DNA of 31,306 nt from an uncultured Faecalibacterium sp. (GCA_934525405.1 CAKSZF010000014.1:1-31306), one strand, 5' to 3'. Positions 15,261 through 29,081 are shown, counted from the stretch's first letter. Numbers and translations: made by a program. The notes: generated by a model from the letters alone, not told the origin.

Positions 15261-15950
15261 ATGGCGATTGGTGTGCCCCGCCCGCTGGTGTTGGAAAAGC
15301 CGCAGAGCGTAGATCTGGCGCAGGCGGCGCGGTATTTCGGTGCGCACGGCGAGCCGGACGCCGCCACGCTGACACTGCTGCAAAAATGCGCCGTGCCGCT
15401 GCTGGCGGCGGCGATGCCCCGGGCGGTGTGGCTGCTGGCAGATGTCCCCGCCCTGACCGAGGCCGGGCTTCTGCCCGGCGAGGATGTGCACAAGCACCTG
15501 ACCGGCTGCGGGCAGGCCATTCTGCTGGCGGTGACGCTGGGTCCGGGGGTGGATGCCCAGATCCGCCGGGCGGGCGTGGGCGACATTGCCGCCGGGGTAG
15601 CCTCCGATGCCTTGGGCAGCGCACTGGCCGAGCAGGCCGCCGATGCCGCCGAGGCGCAGCTGCGCCAGTGGGCGGCGACCGAGGGAAAGTATCTGACCGG
15701 GCGCTTTTCGCCCGGCTACGGCGATTGGGATATCGCGGTGCAGCCGCTGGTGGCAGCGGCGCTGGACACCGCGCGCAAGGCGGGGCTGTACGTCACCGAC
15801 ACCAACCTGATGACTCCACGCAAGAGCGTGACCGCCCTGCTGGGGGTCAGCGACCACCCTGTAAAGGGACAACTGGCCGGGTGCGGTCATTGCGTGCTGC
15901 GCACCCGCTGCGAATACAGAAAGAGGGGAAAGACCTGTGCAAGTGAATGA
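15261..15950 (+). CDS. Stand-alone MetH reactivation-domain protein
   Basis: 229-residue protein corresponding to the C-terminal activation domain of cobalamin-dependent methionine synthase, which binds S-adenosylmethionine and remethylates oxidised cob(II)alamin on MetH. The SAM-binding signature RFSPGYGDWDIAVQ is present (about residues 148-161), followed by LMTPRKSVTALLGV, both typical of this domain. It ends with a Cys-containing segment (AGCGHCVLRTRCEYRKRGKTC) with four closely spaced Cys, seen in such stand-alone versions and possibly a metal site. I chose the ATG at 15261 for its AAGGAGG ribosome-binding site; the frame is open to 15192, but that part covers the promoter. Its last 14 bases overlap metH. 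Confidence 0.9.
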   Translation: MAIGVPRPLVLEKPQSVDLAQAARYFGAHGEPDAATLTLLQKCAVPLLAAAMPRAVWLLADVPALTEAGLLPGEDVHKHLTGCGQAILLAVTLGPGVDAQIRRAGVGDIAAGVASDALGSALAEQAADAAEAQLRQWAATEGKYLTGRFSPGYGDWDIAVQPLVAAALDTARKAGLYVTDTNLMTPRKSVTALLGVSDHPVKGQLAGCGHCVLRTRCEYRKRGKTCASE

Positions 15951-18360
15951 ACTTTTCAGACAGAGCAATACCATCCTGTTGGACGGCGGCATGGGCACCA
16001 TGCTGCAAGCTGCCGGGCTCAAGCTGGGCGCACGCCCGGAGGAGCTGAACATCACCGACCCGGCGCTTATCGAGGGCATCCATGCGCAGTACGCTGCGGC
16101 GGGCAGCCGCATCGTCAACGCCAACACCTTCGGCGCTTCTGCCCATAAGCTGGCGGGCAGCGCCTACACGCTGGAGCAGGTCATCGCCGCAGGCATTGCC
16201 AACTGCAAGCGTGCCTGCGCACCCTACGGTGCGCTGACCGCGCTGGACGTGGGCCCGCTGGGCGAGCTGCTGGAACCCAGCGGAACGCTGGCCTTTGAGG
16301 ACGCCGTGGCCGAGTATGCCCGCATCGTGAAGGCAGGCGAAGCCGCCGGGGCAGACCTGATCTTTTTTGAGACCTATACCGACCTGTACGAGCTGAAAGC
16401 CGCCCTGCTGGCTGCCAAGGAAAACACCCGTCTGCCCATTCTGGCCAGTATGAGCTTTGAAGCGGGCGGGCGCACCTTTACCGGCTGCACGGTGGAAAGC
16501 TTTGCCGCCACCGCCCGGGGCTTGGGGGCAGACGCCGTGGGCATCAACTGCTCGCTGGGACCCAAGGAGATCTTCCCCATGGCAAAACGGCTGGCGGAAG
16601 CCGTGCCCGGCAACTTCCCGGTGTTCGTCAAGCCCAACGCCGGTCTGCCCCGTGCAGACGGCAGCGGCTACGACATCACCCCACAGCTGTTCGCCTTGCA
16701 GATGAAGCCCTACCGGGAGCTGCACCTGTTTGCCGCTGGCGGCTGCTGCGGCACCACCCCGGAGTTCATCAAGCTGCTCAGCAGCACCTTTGCAGGCTGC
16801 ACCCCGGGGCGTCCCGCGCACCGGATGCCCTCGGTGCTGTGCACCCCGGTGGACACGGTCACGGTGGACGGCATCACGGTGGTGGGCGAGCGCATCAACC
16901 CCACCGGCAAAAAGCGCTTCCAGCAGGCACTGCGGGAGGGCGACATGAACTATGTGCTGGAACAGGCCGTCAGTCAGGCAGAAGCCGGGGCGCAAATCCT
17001 GGACGTGAACGTGGGCGCGCCCGGCGTGGACGAGCCGGTGCTGATGGAGCAGGTGGTCAAGGCGCTGCAAAGCGTGACCAGCCTGCCCCTGCAGCTGGAT
17101 TCCTCCAACGTGGAAGCGCTGGCGCGGGGTCTGCGGGTGTACAACGGCAAGCCCATCGTCAACTCCACCAACGGCGAGCCGGAAAAGCTTGCCGCCATTC
17201 TACCTCTGTGCAAAAAGTACGGCGCTGCCATCGTGGGGCTTGCCATCGATGAAAAAGGCATCCAGCCCAAGGCCGCAGACCGCGTAGCCATTGCCCACCG
17301 CATCACCGAAGCGGCGCTGGCAGCGGGCATCCCCCGGGAGGATATCTACATCGACTGCCTTACCCTGACCGCCAGCGCCCAGCAGGAGGATGTGCTGGCT
17401 ACAGTACAGGCACTGGAAGCCTGCAAAAAGGAGCTAGGGGTGCGCACCGTGCTAGGTGTGTCCAATATCAGCTTTGGTCTGCCCTGCCGCACCTACCTGA
17501 ACACCACCTTCCTGACCATGGCCATGTACGCCGGGCTGGACCTTGCCATCATGAACCCCTCCAGCGAAGAGATGATGGCGGCGGTGTACGCCTACAACGT
17601 GCTGACCAACCGGGACAAGCAAAGCACAAAGTACATCGAGCGCTTTGCCGACCGCGTGCCCGCCAGCACTGCGCTGGCACAAGCTGCAAAAGCCGCGCCT
17701 GCCGCCAGTGCCGCCGAAGCAGAGCATACCGGTCCCTACGCCGCCCTGATGAAAGCGGTAGAAAAGGGCTTGAAGGGTGACGCCGCCGCCCATACCCGCG
17801 CCCTGCTGGCAGAAAAGCAGCCGCTGGAAGTAGTGGACGAAGCCTTGATCCCCGCCTTGGACATCGTGGGCGCTAAATACGAAAAAGGCACCCTGTTCCT
17901 GCCGCAGCTGCTGCAGGCTGCCAGCGCCGCCCAGAGCGCCTTTGAGGAGATCAAGACCGCCATTGCCCAAAAGGGCGAGGGCAGCGCCAGCAAGGGGCGC
18001 ATCGTCCTTGCCACTGTCAAGGGCGACGTACACGACATCGGCAAGAACATCGTCCGGGTCATTCTGGAAAACTACGGCTTTGAGGTGCTGGACCTTGGCC
18101 GGGATGTGCCGGTGGAGACGGTAGTGGATACCGTGCGGGAAAAGGACGTGCATCTGGTAGGTCTTTCGGCCCTGATGACCACCACCCTGAAAAGCATGGA
18201 AGAGACCATCGCCGCCCTGCACGCCGCTAAGCTCGACTGCAAGATCATGGTGGGCGGTGCCGTGCTGACCCCGGAATACGCCGAGAAGATCGGCGCGGAC
18301 TGGTACGCCAAGGACGCCAAGCGCAGCGCCGACATCGCCAAGGAGTTCTTTGGGGTGTAA
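15937..18360 (+). CDS. metH: Cobalamin-dependent methionine synthase lacking the reactivation domain
   Basis: Transfers a methyl group from 5-methyltetrahydrofolate via cobalamin to homocysteine, making methionine. 807 residues instead of about 1200 because the C-terminal SAM-dependent activation domain is absent and encoded by the gene just upstream. Domains: homocysteine-binding TIM barrel (about 1-290; zinc ligands Cys205 in GINCSLG and Cys270/Cys271 in GGCCGTTPE), pterin-binding barrel (about 305-570; VVGERINPTGKK, NVNVGAPGVDEP), cobalamin cap helices (about 595-680) and B12-binding Rossmann domain (GDVHDIGKN, with axial ligand His699). The start is GTG at 15937, after AGAGGGG, overlapping the upstream gene by 14 bases, so translation is probably coupled. 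Confidence 0.96.
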   Translation: MQVNELFRQSNTILLDGGMGTMLQAAGLKLGARPEELNITDPALIEGIHAQYAAAGSRIVNANTFGASAHKLAGSAYTLEQVIAAGIANCKRACAPYGALTALDVGPLGELLEPSGTLAFEDAVAEYARIVKAGEAAGADLIFFETYTDLYELKAALLAAKENTRLPILASMSFEAGGRTFTGCTVESFAATARGLGADAVGINCSLGPKEIFPMAKRLAEAVPGNFPVFVKPNAGLPRADGSGYDITPQLFALQMKPYRELHLFAAGGCCGTTPEFIKLLSSTFAGCTPGRPAHRMPSVLCTPVDTVTVDGITVVGERINPTGKKRFQQALREGDMNYVLEQAVSQAEAGAQILDVNVGAPGVDEPVLMEQVVKALQSVTSLPLQLDSSNVEALARGLRVYNGKPIVNSTNGEPEKLAAILPLCKKYGAAIVGLAIDEKGIQPKAADRVAIAHRITEAALAAGIPREDIYIDCLTLTASAQQEDVLATVQALEACKKELGVRTVLGVSNISFGLPCRTYLNTTFLTMAMYAGLDLAIMNPSSEEMMAAVYAYNVLTNRDKQSTKYIERFADRVPASTALAQAAKAAPAASAAEAEHTGPYAALMKAVEKGLKGDAAAHTRALLAEKQPLEVVDEALIPALDIVGAKYEKGTLFLPQLLQAASAAQSAFEEIKTAIAQKGEGSASKGRIVLATVKGDVHDIGKNIVRVILENYGFEVLDLGRDVPVETVVDTVREKDVHLVGLSALMTTTLKSMEETIAALHAAKLDCKIMVGGAVLTPEYAEKIGADWYAKDAKRSADIAKEFFGV

Positions 18361-18380
18361 CGCAAAAAAATTTCAGATTC

Positions 18381-18420
18381 AGACTGCTGAGAAGTGCGGA
18401 CTTTTCAGCAGTCTTTTTTA
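18381..18420 (+). terminator. Terminator of metH
   Basis: AGACTGCTGA (18381-18390) and TCAGCAGTCT (18405-18414) form a 10-bp stem followed by TTTTT. Confidence 0.85.
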
Positions 18421-18480
18421 TGGGCAGGGCGTTTATTTGCAAACTGTTCAAATTTACCACAAAAAATTGCCACGATTGTC

Positions 18481-18489
18481 TGGCATAAT
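18481..18489 (+). promoter_or_regulatory. Extended -10 promoter of the structured RNA
   Basis: TGG followed by CATAAT (18484-18489) fits an extended -10 (TGn + 5 of 6 -10 bases). The expected start is near 18496. The -35 region is A-rich without a good match. Confidence 0.45.
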
Positions 18490-18495
18490 AAGGGT

Positions 18496-18766
18496 GCACT
18501 CAGGGAGAACGGAACGGACATCCCCCATAACCTCCGAAAGGTTCTCCCCGCAAAAGCCCATGCAGGCACATTTCCCTGCGGGTGCGGCCGCAGCAGCGGC
18601 GCACAGCAGGCCCATAAAAAACTGTCTCCCGTTTCTATGCGAGGCAATAGCCAGAACGGCGGACAGACTACCAAATCCCTCCTGACCAAGCCGCAATGTT
18701 CAGGGGTTCCTATACAGCAGGCAGTGTCGCTTTCCTCCTCCTTTCCACGACACTGCCTGCTTTTTG
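18496..18766 (+). ncRNA. Candidate structured noncoding RNA, family not recognised
   Basis: A 270-base stretch between metH and the CRISPR array, with no credible ORF on either strand. It folds into consecutive local hairpins. Stem 1: GGGAGAAC/GTTCTCCC (18503-18510/18541-18548), which competes with AACCT/AGGTT inside it. Stem 2: CCTGC/GCAGG (18575-18579/18606-18610) enclosing GTGC/GCAC and GCCGC/GCGGC with an AGCA loop. Stem 3: CTGTC/GACAG (18622-18626/18662-18666) enclosing CCGTT/AACGG and GGC-AATA-GCC. Stem 4: CCTGA/TCAGG (18681-18685/18700-18704). A strong terminator ends it. I compared it from memory with RNase P RNA, tmRNA, SRP RNA, 6S RNA, T-box and cobalamin, SAM, TPP and c-di-GMP riboswitches, and it fits none. 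It is probably a trans-acting RNA, since no gene follows on this strand. Confidence 0.6.
18717..18766 (+). terminator. Terminator of the structured RNA with pyrimidine-rich loop
   Basis: A 13-bp perfect stem (GCAGGCAGTGTCG at 18717-18729, complement at 18748-18760) followed by TTTTTGTTTG. The 18-base loop is almost pure pyrimidine and contains CCTCCTCC, complementary to Shine-Dalgarno sequences. Confidence 0.88.
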
Positions 18767-18840
18767 TTTGCGCATTTTTCCGTGAACTGCAAGAAAGTTC
18801 GCGGCCGGAAGAACTGCCCTTGTCCCCGTTTCCTGCATAC

Positions 18841-18880
18841 AAAAACCGCCCCGGCTTCCATCACGGAAACCGGGGCGGTT
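18841..18880 (-). terminator. Terminator downstream of the CRISPR array (in repeat copy A)
   Basis: Minus strand: AACCGCCCCGG (18870-18880) pairs with CCGGGGCGGTT (18844-18854), extended by GGTTTCC/GGAAGCC-like pairing, then TTTTT. It lies just beyond the leader-distal end of the array, so it probably ends the pre-crRNA transcript. Confidence 0.75.
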
Positions 18881-18938
18881 CGTTTGCTTTATTTGCGCTT
18901 TTTCAAGCACTCACGCAAAACCTTGCAGGGGTCTTTTG
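18841..18938. repeat. Flanking direct repeat, left copy (A)
   Basis: About 97 bases that recur in the same orientation at 29163-29260, on the other side of the CRISPR-Cas locus. By eye the copies are about 80-85% identical, with long exact blocks such as GAAACCGGGGCGGTTCGTTT; the hairpin loop differs. Read on the minus strand, each copy contains a similar coding-like tail (LREC/RLKKR/HK then stop) followed by a GC-rich terminator. Confidence 0.75.
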
Positions 18939-19700
18939 GTAAGCCCCGCGTATGCGGGGAAAAGCCATCCTTGCAGCGAAACTCCTTCACCTTGAAAGGA
19001 TCACCCCCGCGTATGCGAGGAAAAGGCTGAACTGATCGAGCATATCTGCGACTACTGGGGATCACCCCCGCGTATGCGGGGAAAAGGCAGTGTTGGTGTC
19101 CTTGACAAAGTTCGTGAAAGGATCCCCCCCCCCGCGTATGCGGGGAAAAGAAGCCCGCAACGATGGTTCCGGGCAAGGAATCTGGATCACCCCCGCGTAT
19201 GCGGGGAAAAGGAGAGGACGAGGGCCTCGGCTTCTTTCCGTCCGGGATCACCCCCGCGTATGCGGGGAAAAGTCAGGTTCGATGCCGTTCTGGACATACC
19301 CGGCCAGGATCACCCCCGCGTATGCGGGGAAAAGGCGATGACTTCGAGGAAGTCAGCATCCATACCGGGATCACCCCCGCGTATGCGGGGAAAAGATGCG
19401 TTTCATGAGAAATCGCACCCAATTGAGAGGATCACCCCCGCGTATGCGGGGAAAAGACCTGCCCGCTGGCTGTGACTATATCCTGATGGGGATCACCCCC
19501 GCGTATGCGGGGAAAAGGGGAGATGAACACGCAAAATGACATACAAGGAGGGATCACCCCCGCGTATGCGGGGAAAAGCTTGTCCTCCTCCGTGCTGGCT
19601 GCGGAGATCTGGGATCACCCCCGCGTATGCGGGGAAAAGAGAACATCATCGGCGAAATTGTTCTGGATGATAGGATCACCCCCGCGTATGCGGGGAAAAG
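18937..19700 (-). CRISPR. Type I-E CRISPR array, 13 repeats and 12 spacers
   Basis: Repeats of 28 bases (plus strand starts GGATCACCCCCGCG; palindromic core CCCCGCGTATGCGGGG). Starts: 18937, 18998, 19059, 19120, 19184, 19245, 19307, 19368, 19429, 19490, 19551, 19612, 19673. Spacers are 33 bases, except 34 at 19273-19306. The orientation is minus: the crRNA handle would be GTGATCC, as in other I-E systems, the cas genes run the same way, and the degenerate repeats (18937, mismatched at its left end; 18998, one G-to-A) lie at the far end. The repeat at 19120 is 31 bases because its C-tract is expanded. The small ORFs that can be read through the array (PAYAGK, PRMRGKG) are repeat artefacts. Confidence 0.98.
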
Positions 19701-19735
19701 ACTAAAAAGATCCCGTAGCACCGTGCCTCCTGTTG
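19701..19735 (-). promoter_or_regulatory. Very short CRISPR leader
   Basis: Only 35 bases separate the cas2 stop codon (19736-19738) from the first repeat. It reads CAGGAGGCACGG near its start and GATCTTTTTAGT at the repeat junction. No -10/-35 pair is visible, so the array may depend on cas operon read-through or a promoter inside cas2. Confidence 0.6.
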
Positions 19736-20596
19736 CTATTGTACCGCTGTTTCCTTCAGTTTGCAATAAACCTGTTGTATCAGACGGCAGTCCGGCAGGG
19801 CGCGATGCTCCACTTTTTCTGCCAGCTGAAAATGCTGTGCCAGCGTCACCAGCTTATAATTTGCGATCCTTGTAAGGTTTCGGCGGGCAAGTTGTGCAAG
19901 GTCGGTCTGGCGGTTGGTCGGTGCCGGAAAGCCATATCGTTTGCAGGTCATGCGCAGAAACTCCAGATCAAAGGCAATATTATGTCCCACCAGTGGGTCT
20001 TTGCCAATAAACAACAAAAAGCTATTCAGCGCTTCCCGTGGTTCTGATCCCTGCTGCAATTCCGCAGCGCTGAGTCCTGTCAGGGCTGTGATCTCTGCCG
20101 GAACGTTTTCTTCCACGCAGACCAGCATGGTCAGCTCCTCCACCGGTACACCGTCCCGGACCCGCAGCGCTCCATATTCGATGATGGAATCGGATGCAGC
20201 TTTCAGACCGGTGGTTTCCAGATCGATCACGGTGTAATTGCCTGTGCTCGGCTTTGTTCTGCCCGCTTTCCGCGCCATTTGCTGCTGTGCCGCTTTGCTG
20301 AACCCGGGTTTCAGGTCGATTTGGTTTTGTTCGGCCTGCGGCAGTGGTCGTCGCATCAGTTTGATCCCGTCAAAGTCCACGGTTTCCCATGCGGTATTGT
20401 GGGTGCGAAAGTCCATCCGCTGCTCTCCCGCCGTGGTGAACACCAGTGTTGCCTGTCCGTTTTTCAGGTTCTGACACACCCGCTCCCACAAGGCATCCCG
20501 CACACGGCTGCTCACGTTGCCTACATAGACGCCAGTGTTGATCTCGCACAACCATTTGGACAGATCCCCGCGCAGTTTTGGCGGGCAGTTCGTCAT
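19736..20596 (-). CDS. cas2: Cas2-DnaQ exonuclease fusion (type I-E adaptation protein)
   Basis: Partner of Cas1 in spacer integration. Residues 1 to about 85 are Cas2e (CPPKLRGDLSKWLCEINTGVYVGNVSSRVRD, then DFDGIKLMRRP); after a linker (about 86-118) comes a DnaQ-like 3'-5' exonuclease domain with a full DEDDh set: D125 and E127 (VIDLETTGL), D210 (GHNIAFDLEFL), H264 and D269 (HRALPDC). Such fusions are known in type I-E systems, where the exonuclease trims prespacers. Coordinates use the only nearby canonical start (ATG at 20596), but this removes the first beta strand: the frame continues upstream as [15 protein letters not shown] to an ATC at 20609-20611, five bases after a GGGTGAT Shine-Dalgarno-like sequence. 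Translation probably starts there or needs a frameshift. Confidence 0.93.
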   Translation of the reverse strand: MTNCPPKLRGDLSKWLCEINTGVYVGNVSSRVRDALWERVCQNLKNGQATLVFTTAGEQRMDFRTHNTAWETVDFDGIKLMRRPLPQAEQNQIDLKPGFSKAAQQQMARKAGRTKPSTGNYTVIDLETTGLKAASDSIIEYGALRVRDGVPVEELTMLVCVEENVPAEITALTGLSAAELQQGSEPREALNSFLLFIGKDPLVGHNIAFDLEFLRMTCKRYGFPAPTNRQTDLAQLARRNLTRIANYKLVTLAQHFQLAEKVEHRALPDCRLIQQVYCKLKETAVQ

Positions 20597-20604
20597 GGTG
20601 AGAA

Positions 20605-22189
<1,585 letters not shown>

Positions 22190-22204
22190 TCTCTCGCCCC
22201 CTTT

Positions 22205-22867
22205 TTACAATTCCCGGAACGGGTCGTGCTCCGTAGTCTCCGGGCTGTCCGGCACTTTCTGCCAAAGCTCCCGTACCGAGCGGTAGCCGTACTGCCGATG
22301 ATGCGGGTCAAAGCTCACCGGTACATCCCGCTGCGGAGCTGTGCCCGGCTCCAGCGGGTCGGCGTCCAGCAAGATCCGGCTCTGCCGTCCCGGACACAGG
22401 GGCGGTTCCGCTTGCAGCACCTCCTGCAAGCTGCCCGGGCGTACTCCCAGACAGAGCGGCAGGGTAGGCGGGCAGCAGCGGCGGCCGAGATACAGCGGAA
22501 ACGCCGGGTGCAGCAGTGCCTGCTGCAGCTGCTGCAAAAGGGCGGCATCCTCGCTTTCAATACCGGCCAGAAACACGGCGTCCTGCAAATAATGGCGGTA
22601 GGTCACATAAGAGGTCTTTTCATCCTGCGTCTTTGCCGTGTGGTAGTCCACCAGCAGCTGCCCTTCCCGCTCCACGCGGACGCCGAACCGCAGCCCGGTC
22701 AGCCGGGTCAGCGCTTCGCTCTCGTCCCGCCGCAGCCCCAGAGCTGCCGCCAGCAGGCCGATCATGCCGCTCTTGGTGGGTTCCCGGCCCGTCTTGCGGA
22801 TCTCAAATTTGGAGTCCGCGCCCCACGCCTGCAAAGGCGCTGCCAGCCGAAGCAACAGCGTTGCCAT
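22205..22867 (-). CDS. cas5e: Cas5e (CasD) Cascade subunit
   Basis: 220-residue RAMP protein that caps the 5' handle of the crRNA in Cascade. The start MATLLLRLAAPLQAWGADSKFEIRKT is the family hallmark, followed by PTKSGMIGLLAAALG (Gly-rich) and VDYHTAKTQDEKTSYVTYRHYL. The start codon overlaps the cas7e stop (TAATG), so the two are translationally coupled. Confidence 0.95.
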   Translation of the reverse strand: MATLLLRLAAPLQAWGADSKFEIRKTGREPTKSGMIGLLAAALGLRRDESEALTRLTGLRFGVRVEREGQLLVDYHTAKTQDEKTSYVTYRHYLQDAVFLAGIESEDAALLQQLQQALLHPAFPLYLGRRCCPPTLPLCLGVRPGSLQEVLQAEPPLCPGRQSRILLDADPLEPGTAPQRDVPVSFDPHHRQYGYRSVRELWQKVPDSPETTEHDPFREL

Positions 22868-23943
22868 TACCCCACCTCATTTCCGGCAAGTGCATCCCGG
22901 ACAGCCTTTTCCAGTGCGTCCAGCATCGCCTTTGCCGTCTGCGCCGGAGCCAGTTCCTCCAGCCCGCTGCCCACGGTAAAGCTTTGCGCCGGGGCCTCGG
23001 CAAAGCTGCTGTACATCTGCTGCGCATACTGTGCCAGTGCCGCCTTGGAAGGCGCGGCATACCCCTGCGCACTGCGGGGCACGGCCCGCTCGAATGCGCC
23101 GCACAGGTTCACCGGCTGATCCTCCCGCAGGGTCACATATACCGCATCCGGCAGAGTGCGGTTTGCAAAGGTGTTCTGCTTGCCGGTGGGCATGGAGAAG
23201 AGGAACGCCTCACCAAAGGCCCGCACCGTTTCCGCGGCCTGCGCTGCACCCAGCTGCCCGGCCAGCTCCATCACGTTCACTGTGGCATAGCGGTACAGGG
23301 TGGAGGAGTTGTACTCCACCGTGCCCAGATGGCCTGCACCGGCGTTGTCCTCTGCCTGACAGTCATCCACGGCGGTAAAGTAATCGTACTCGTTCTGCAC
23401 GGCATGGGTGGAGATACTGTGCGCCACCTGCGCAGCGGCGTCATAGTTCAGAGAAGGTTCATCTGCCACCATGCGGCCAAACAGCGCCATGTCCATCGAG
23501 GGCGCTGCTTTCAGGGCATCCCGATACTGCTTTTTATCCGCAGAGCCCTCCACAGCCAGCTCTGCCAACGCCTTTGCCTGCGCAGTGCTCATGAAGAACA
23601 GCGCCTTGGTGACCGTATCATCCTTCTTGCTCTTTTCATCGAACTTGATGCCCGCATTCTCCAGCGCTTTCTTTGCCAGCTTGTCCGCATCCGCTTCCGG
23701 GGCCAGTGCAAGGATCTGCGCCTTTACCAGTTCTGCGGCCTTTTTAGTGCGCTTGCCCACGTCCAGCCGGGCGTTCTCCGCAAAGGCTGCGCGCATGGCG
23801 TGTTTCCATGCCTGCGAGGAAACTCTGGCACGGCGCACACCGCCGTACACAGCCGTTTTGGGGCTGCCGGTATCGTCCCGGTTGATGCAGCTGGGCGGGA
23901 CGGTCTGCAAAATGTGGAAATCAACATACAGGCGCTTATTCAT
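22867..23943 (-). CDS. cas7e: Cas7e (CasC/Cse4) Cascade backbone subunit
   Basis: 358-residue RAMP protein that forms the helical backbone of Cascade (six copies in E. coli) along the crRNA spacer. The start MNKRLYVDFHILQTVPPSCI, then NRDDTGSPKTAVYGGVRRARVSSQAWKHA, is the diagnostic Cas7e N-terminus. The ATG at 23943 follows AGGAGAA; the longer frame upstream lies inside cse2. NVMELAGQLG and VYVTLREDQPVNLCGAFE fit the C-terminal part. It is 2 bases from the cse2 stop. Confidence 0.96.
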   Translation of the reverse strand: MNKRLYVDFHILQTVPPSCINRDDTGSPKTAVYGGVRRARVSSQAWKHAMRAAFAENARLDVGKRTKKAAELVKAQILALAPEADADKLAKKALENAGIKFDEKSKKDDTVTKALFFMSTAQAKALAELAVEGSADKKQYRDALKAAPSMDMALFGRMVADEPSLNYDAAAQVAHSISTHAVQNEYDYFTAVDDCQAEDNAGAGHLGTVEYNSSTLYRYATVNVMELAGQLGAAQAAETVRAFGEAFLFSMPTGKQNTFANRTLPDAVYVTLREDQPVNLCGAFERAVPRSAQGYAAPSKAALAQYAQQMYSSFAEAPAQSFTVGSGLEELAPAQTAKAMLDALEKAVRDALAGNEVG

Positions 23944-23945
23944 GA

Positions 23946-24560
23946 TCAATTCTCCTTTTCTTTCTCTTCCGGTGCAGGCTTCGGATCGCGATACAGGTCC
24001 TGTCCCCACCGCAGACGAACATTGGCGGAGGTCTGCGCGTATCGCGGGTCGGTGCATTGCAATTCATACAAGTCTGCCGCAAGCTGCGGATAGTCCAGCG
24101 GGATGCCGCCATCCTTTGCCGCGCTCAACAGCTGGATCATGCCCCGCAGATGGTGGCTGATCTCGGTAATTTCTTCTGCGGTGGCCAGCGCGTTGAACCG
24201 CCGGAGCACACTGGCCTCGGTCCAGTCCTGTCCGGCACTGTTCCGCTCTGCCAGCTGCCGCACCGCACGCCCCAGCGTGTTGCCGGGGCAGTTCATGGGG
24301 CGGTCGTTCCCCTGCTGATGCACAGCATACAGGGTCAGGGCGAGGTAGACCGCCCACTCTGCCGCCGATGGAGCACTGCGGCCCTGAAAGCTTTCCGGCA
24401 TTTCCAGCAAAAAGCTTCCCCACAGCTCCGGCAGCTCGCCGGGTGCGTGGCCGATGCCCCGCCGCAGCTTTGCCAGTTCCGCCCGCCGCTGGTTGTCCGG
24501 CAGCGCCTGAAGTCTGTGCAGCTGCTGCGCCGCATACAGTTTGACGTCCTGTGTTTTCAT
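23946..24560 (-). CDS. casB: Cse2 (CasB) Cascade small subunit
   Basis: 204-residue alpha-helical small subunit, normally present as a dimer in Cascade and contacting the displaced DNA strand. The C-terminal family motif VRLRWGQDLYR is clear, and LAKLRRGIGHAPGELPELWG with PSAAEWAVYLALTLYAVHQQG matches the N-terminal half. The last residues (PKPAPEEKEKEN) are a charged extension. The ribosome-binding site is AGGGGG. The gene sits between cas8e and cas7e as in all I-E operons. Confidence 0.94.
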   Translation of the reverse strand: MKTQDVKLYAAQQLHRLQALPDNQRRAELAKLRRGIGHAPGELPELWGSFLLEMPESFQGRSAPSAAEWAVYLALTLYAVHQQGNDRPMNCPGNTLGRAVRQLAERNSAGQDWTEASVLRRFNALATAEEITEISHHLRGMIQLLSAAKDGGIPLDYPQLAADLYELQCTDPRYAQTSANVRLRWGQDLYRDPKPAPEEKEKEN

Positions 24561-24572
24561 ACAATTCCCCCT

Positions 24573-29075
<4,503 letters not shown>

Positions 29076-29081
29076 GTTCCA

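Noticed and set aside
18503..18560. Possible c-di-GMP riboswitch (a CGAAAGG and CGCAAAAGCC resemblance)
   Set aside because: The defining CACAGGGCAAACC and GGGACGCAAAGCC segments are not present in the right order or spacing, and no gene follows on this strand.
18394..18942. A 182-codon ORF downstream of metH
   Set aside because: It runs through the metH terminator stem, the structured RNA and its terminator; the composition is not protein-like and it has no ribosome-binding site.
18889..19766. Several ORFs of 66-133 codons through the array, with repeated PAYAGK/PRMRGKG/PRVCGEK peptides
   Set aside because: They are translations of the 28-base CRISPR repeats in different frames, with no homologous start regions; a well-known false-annotation pattern.
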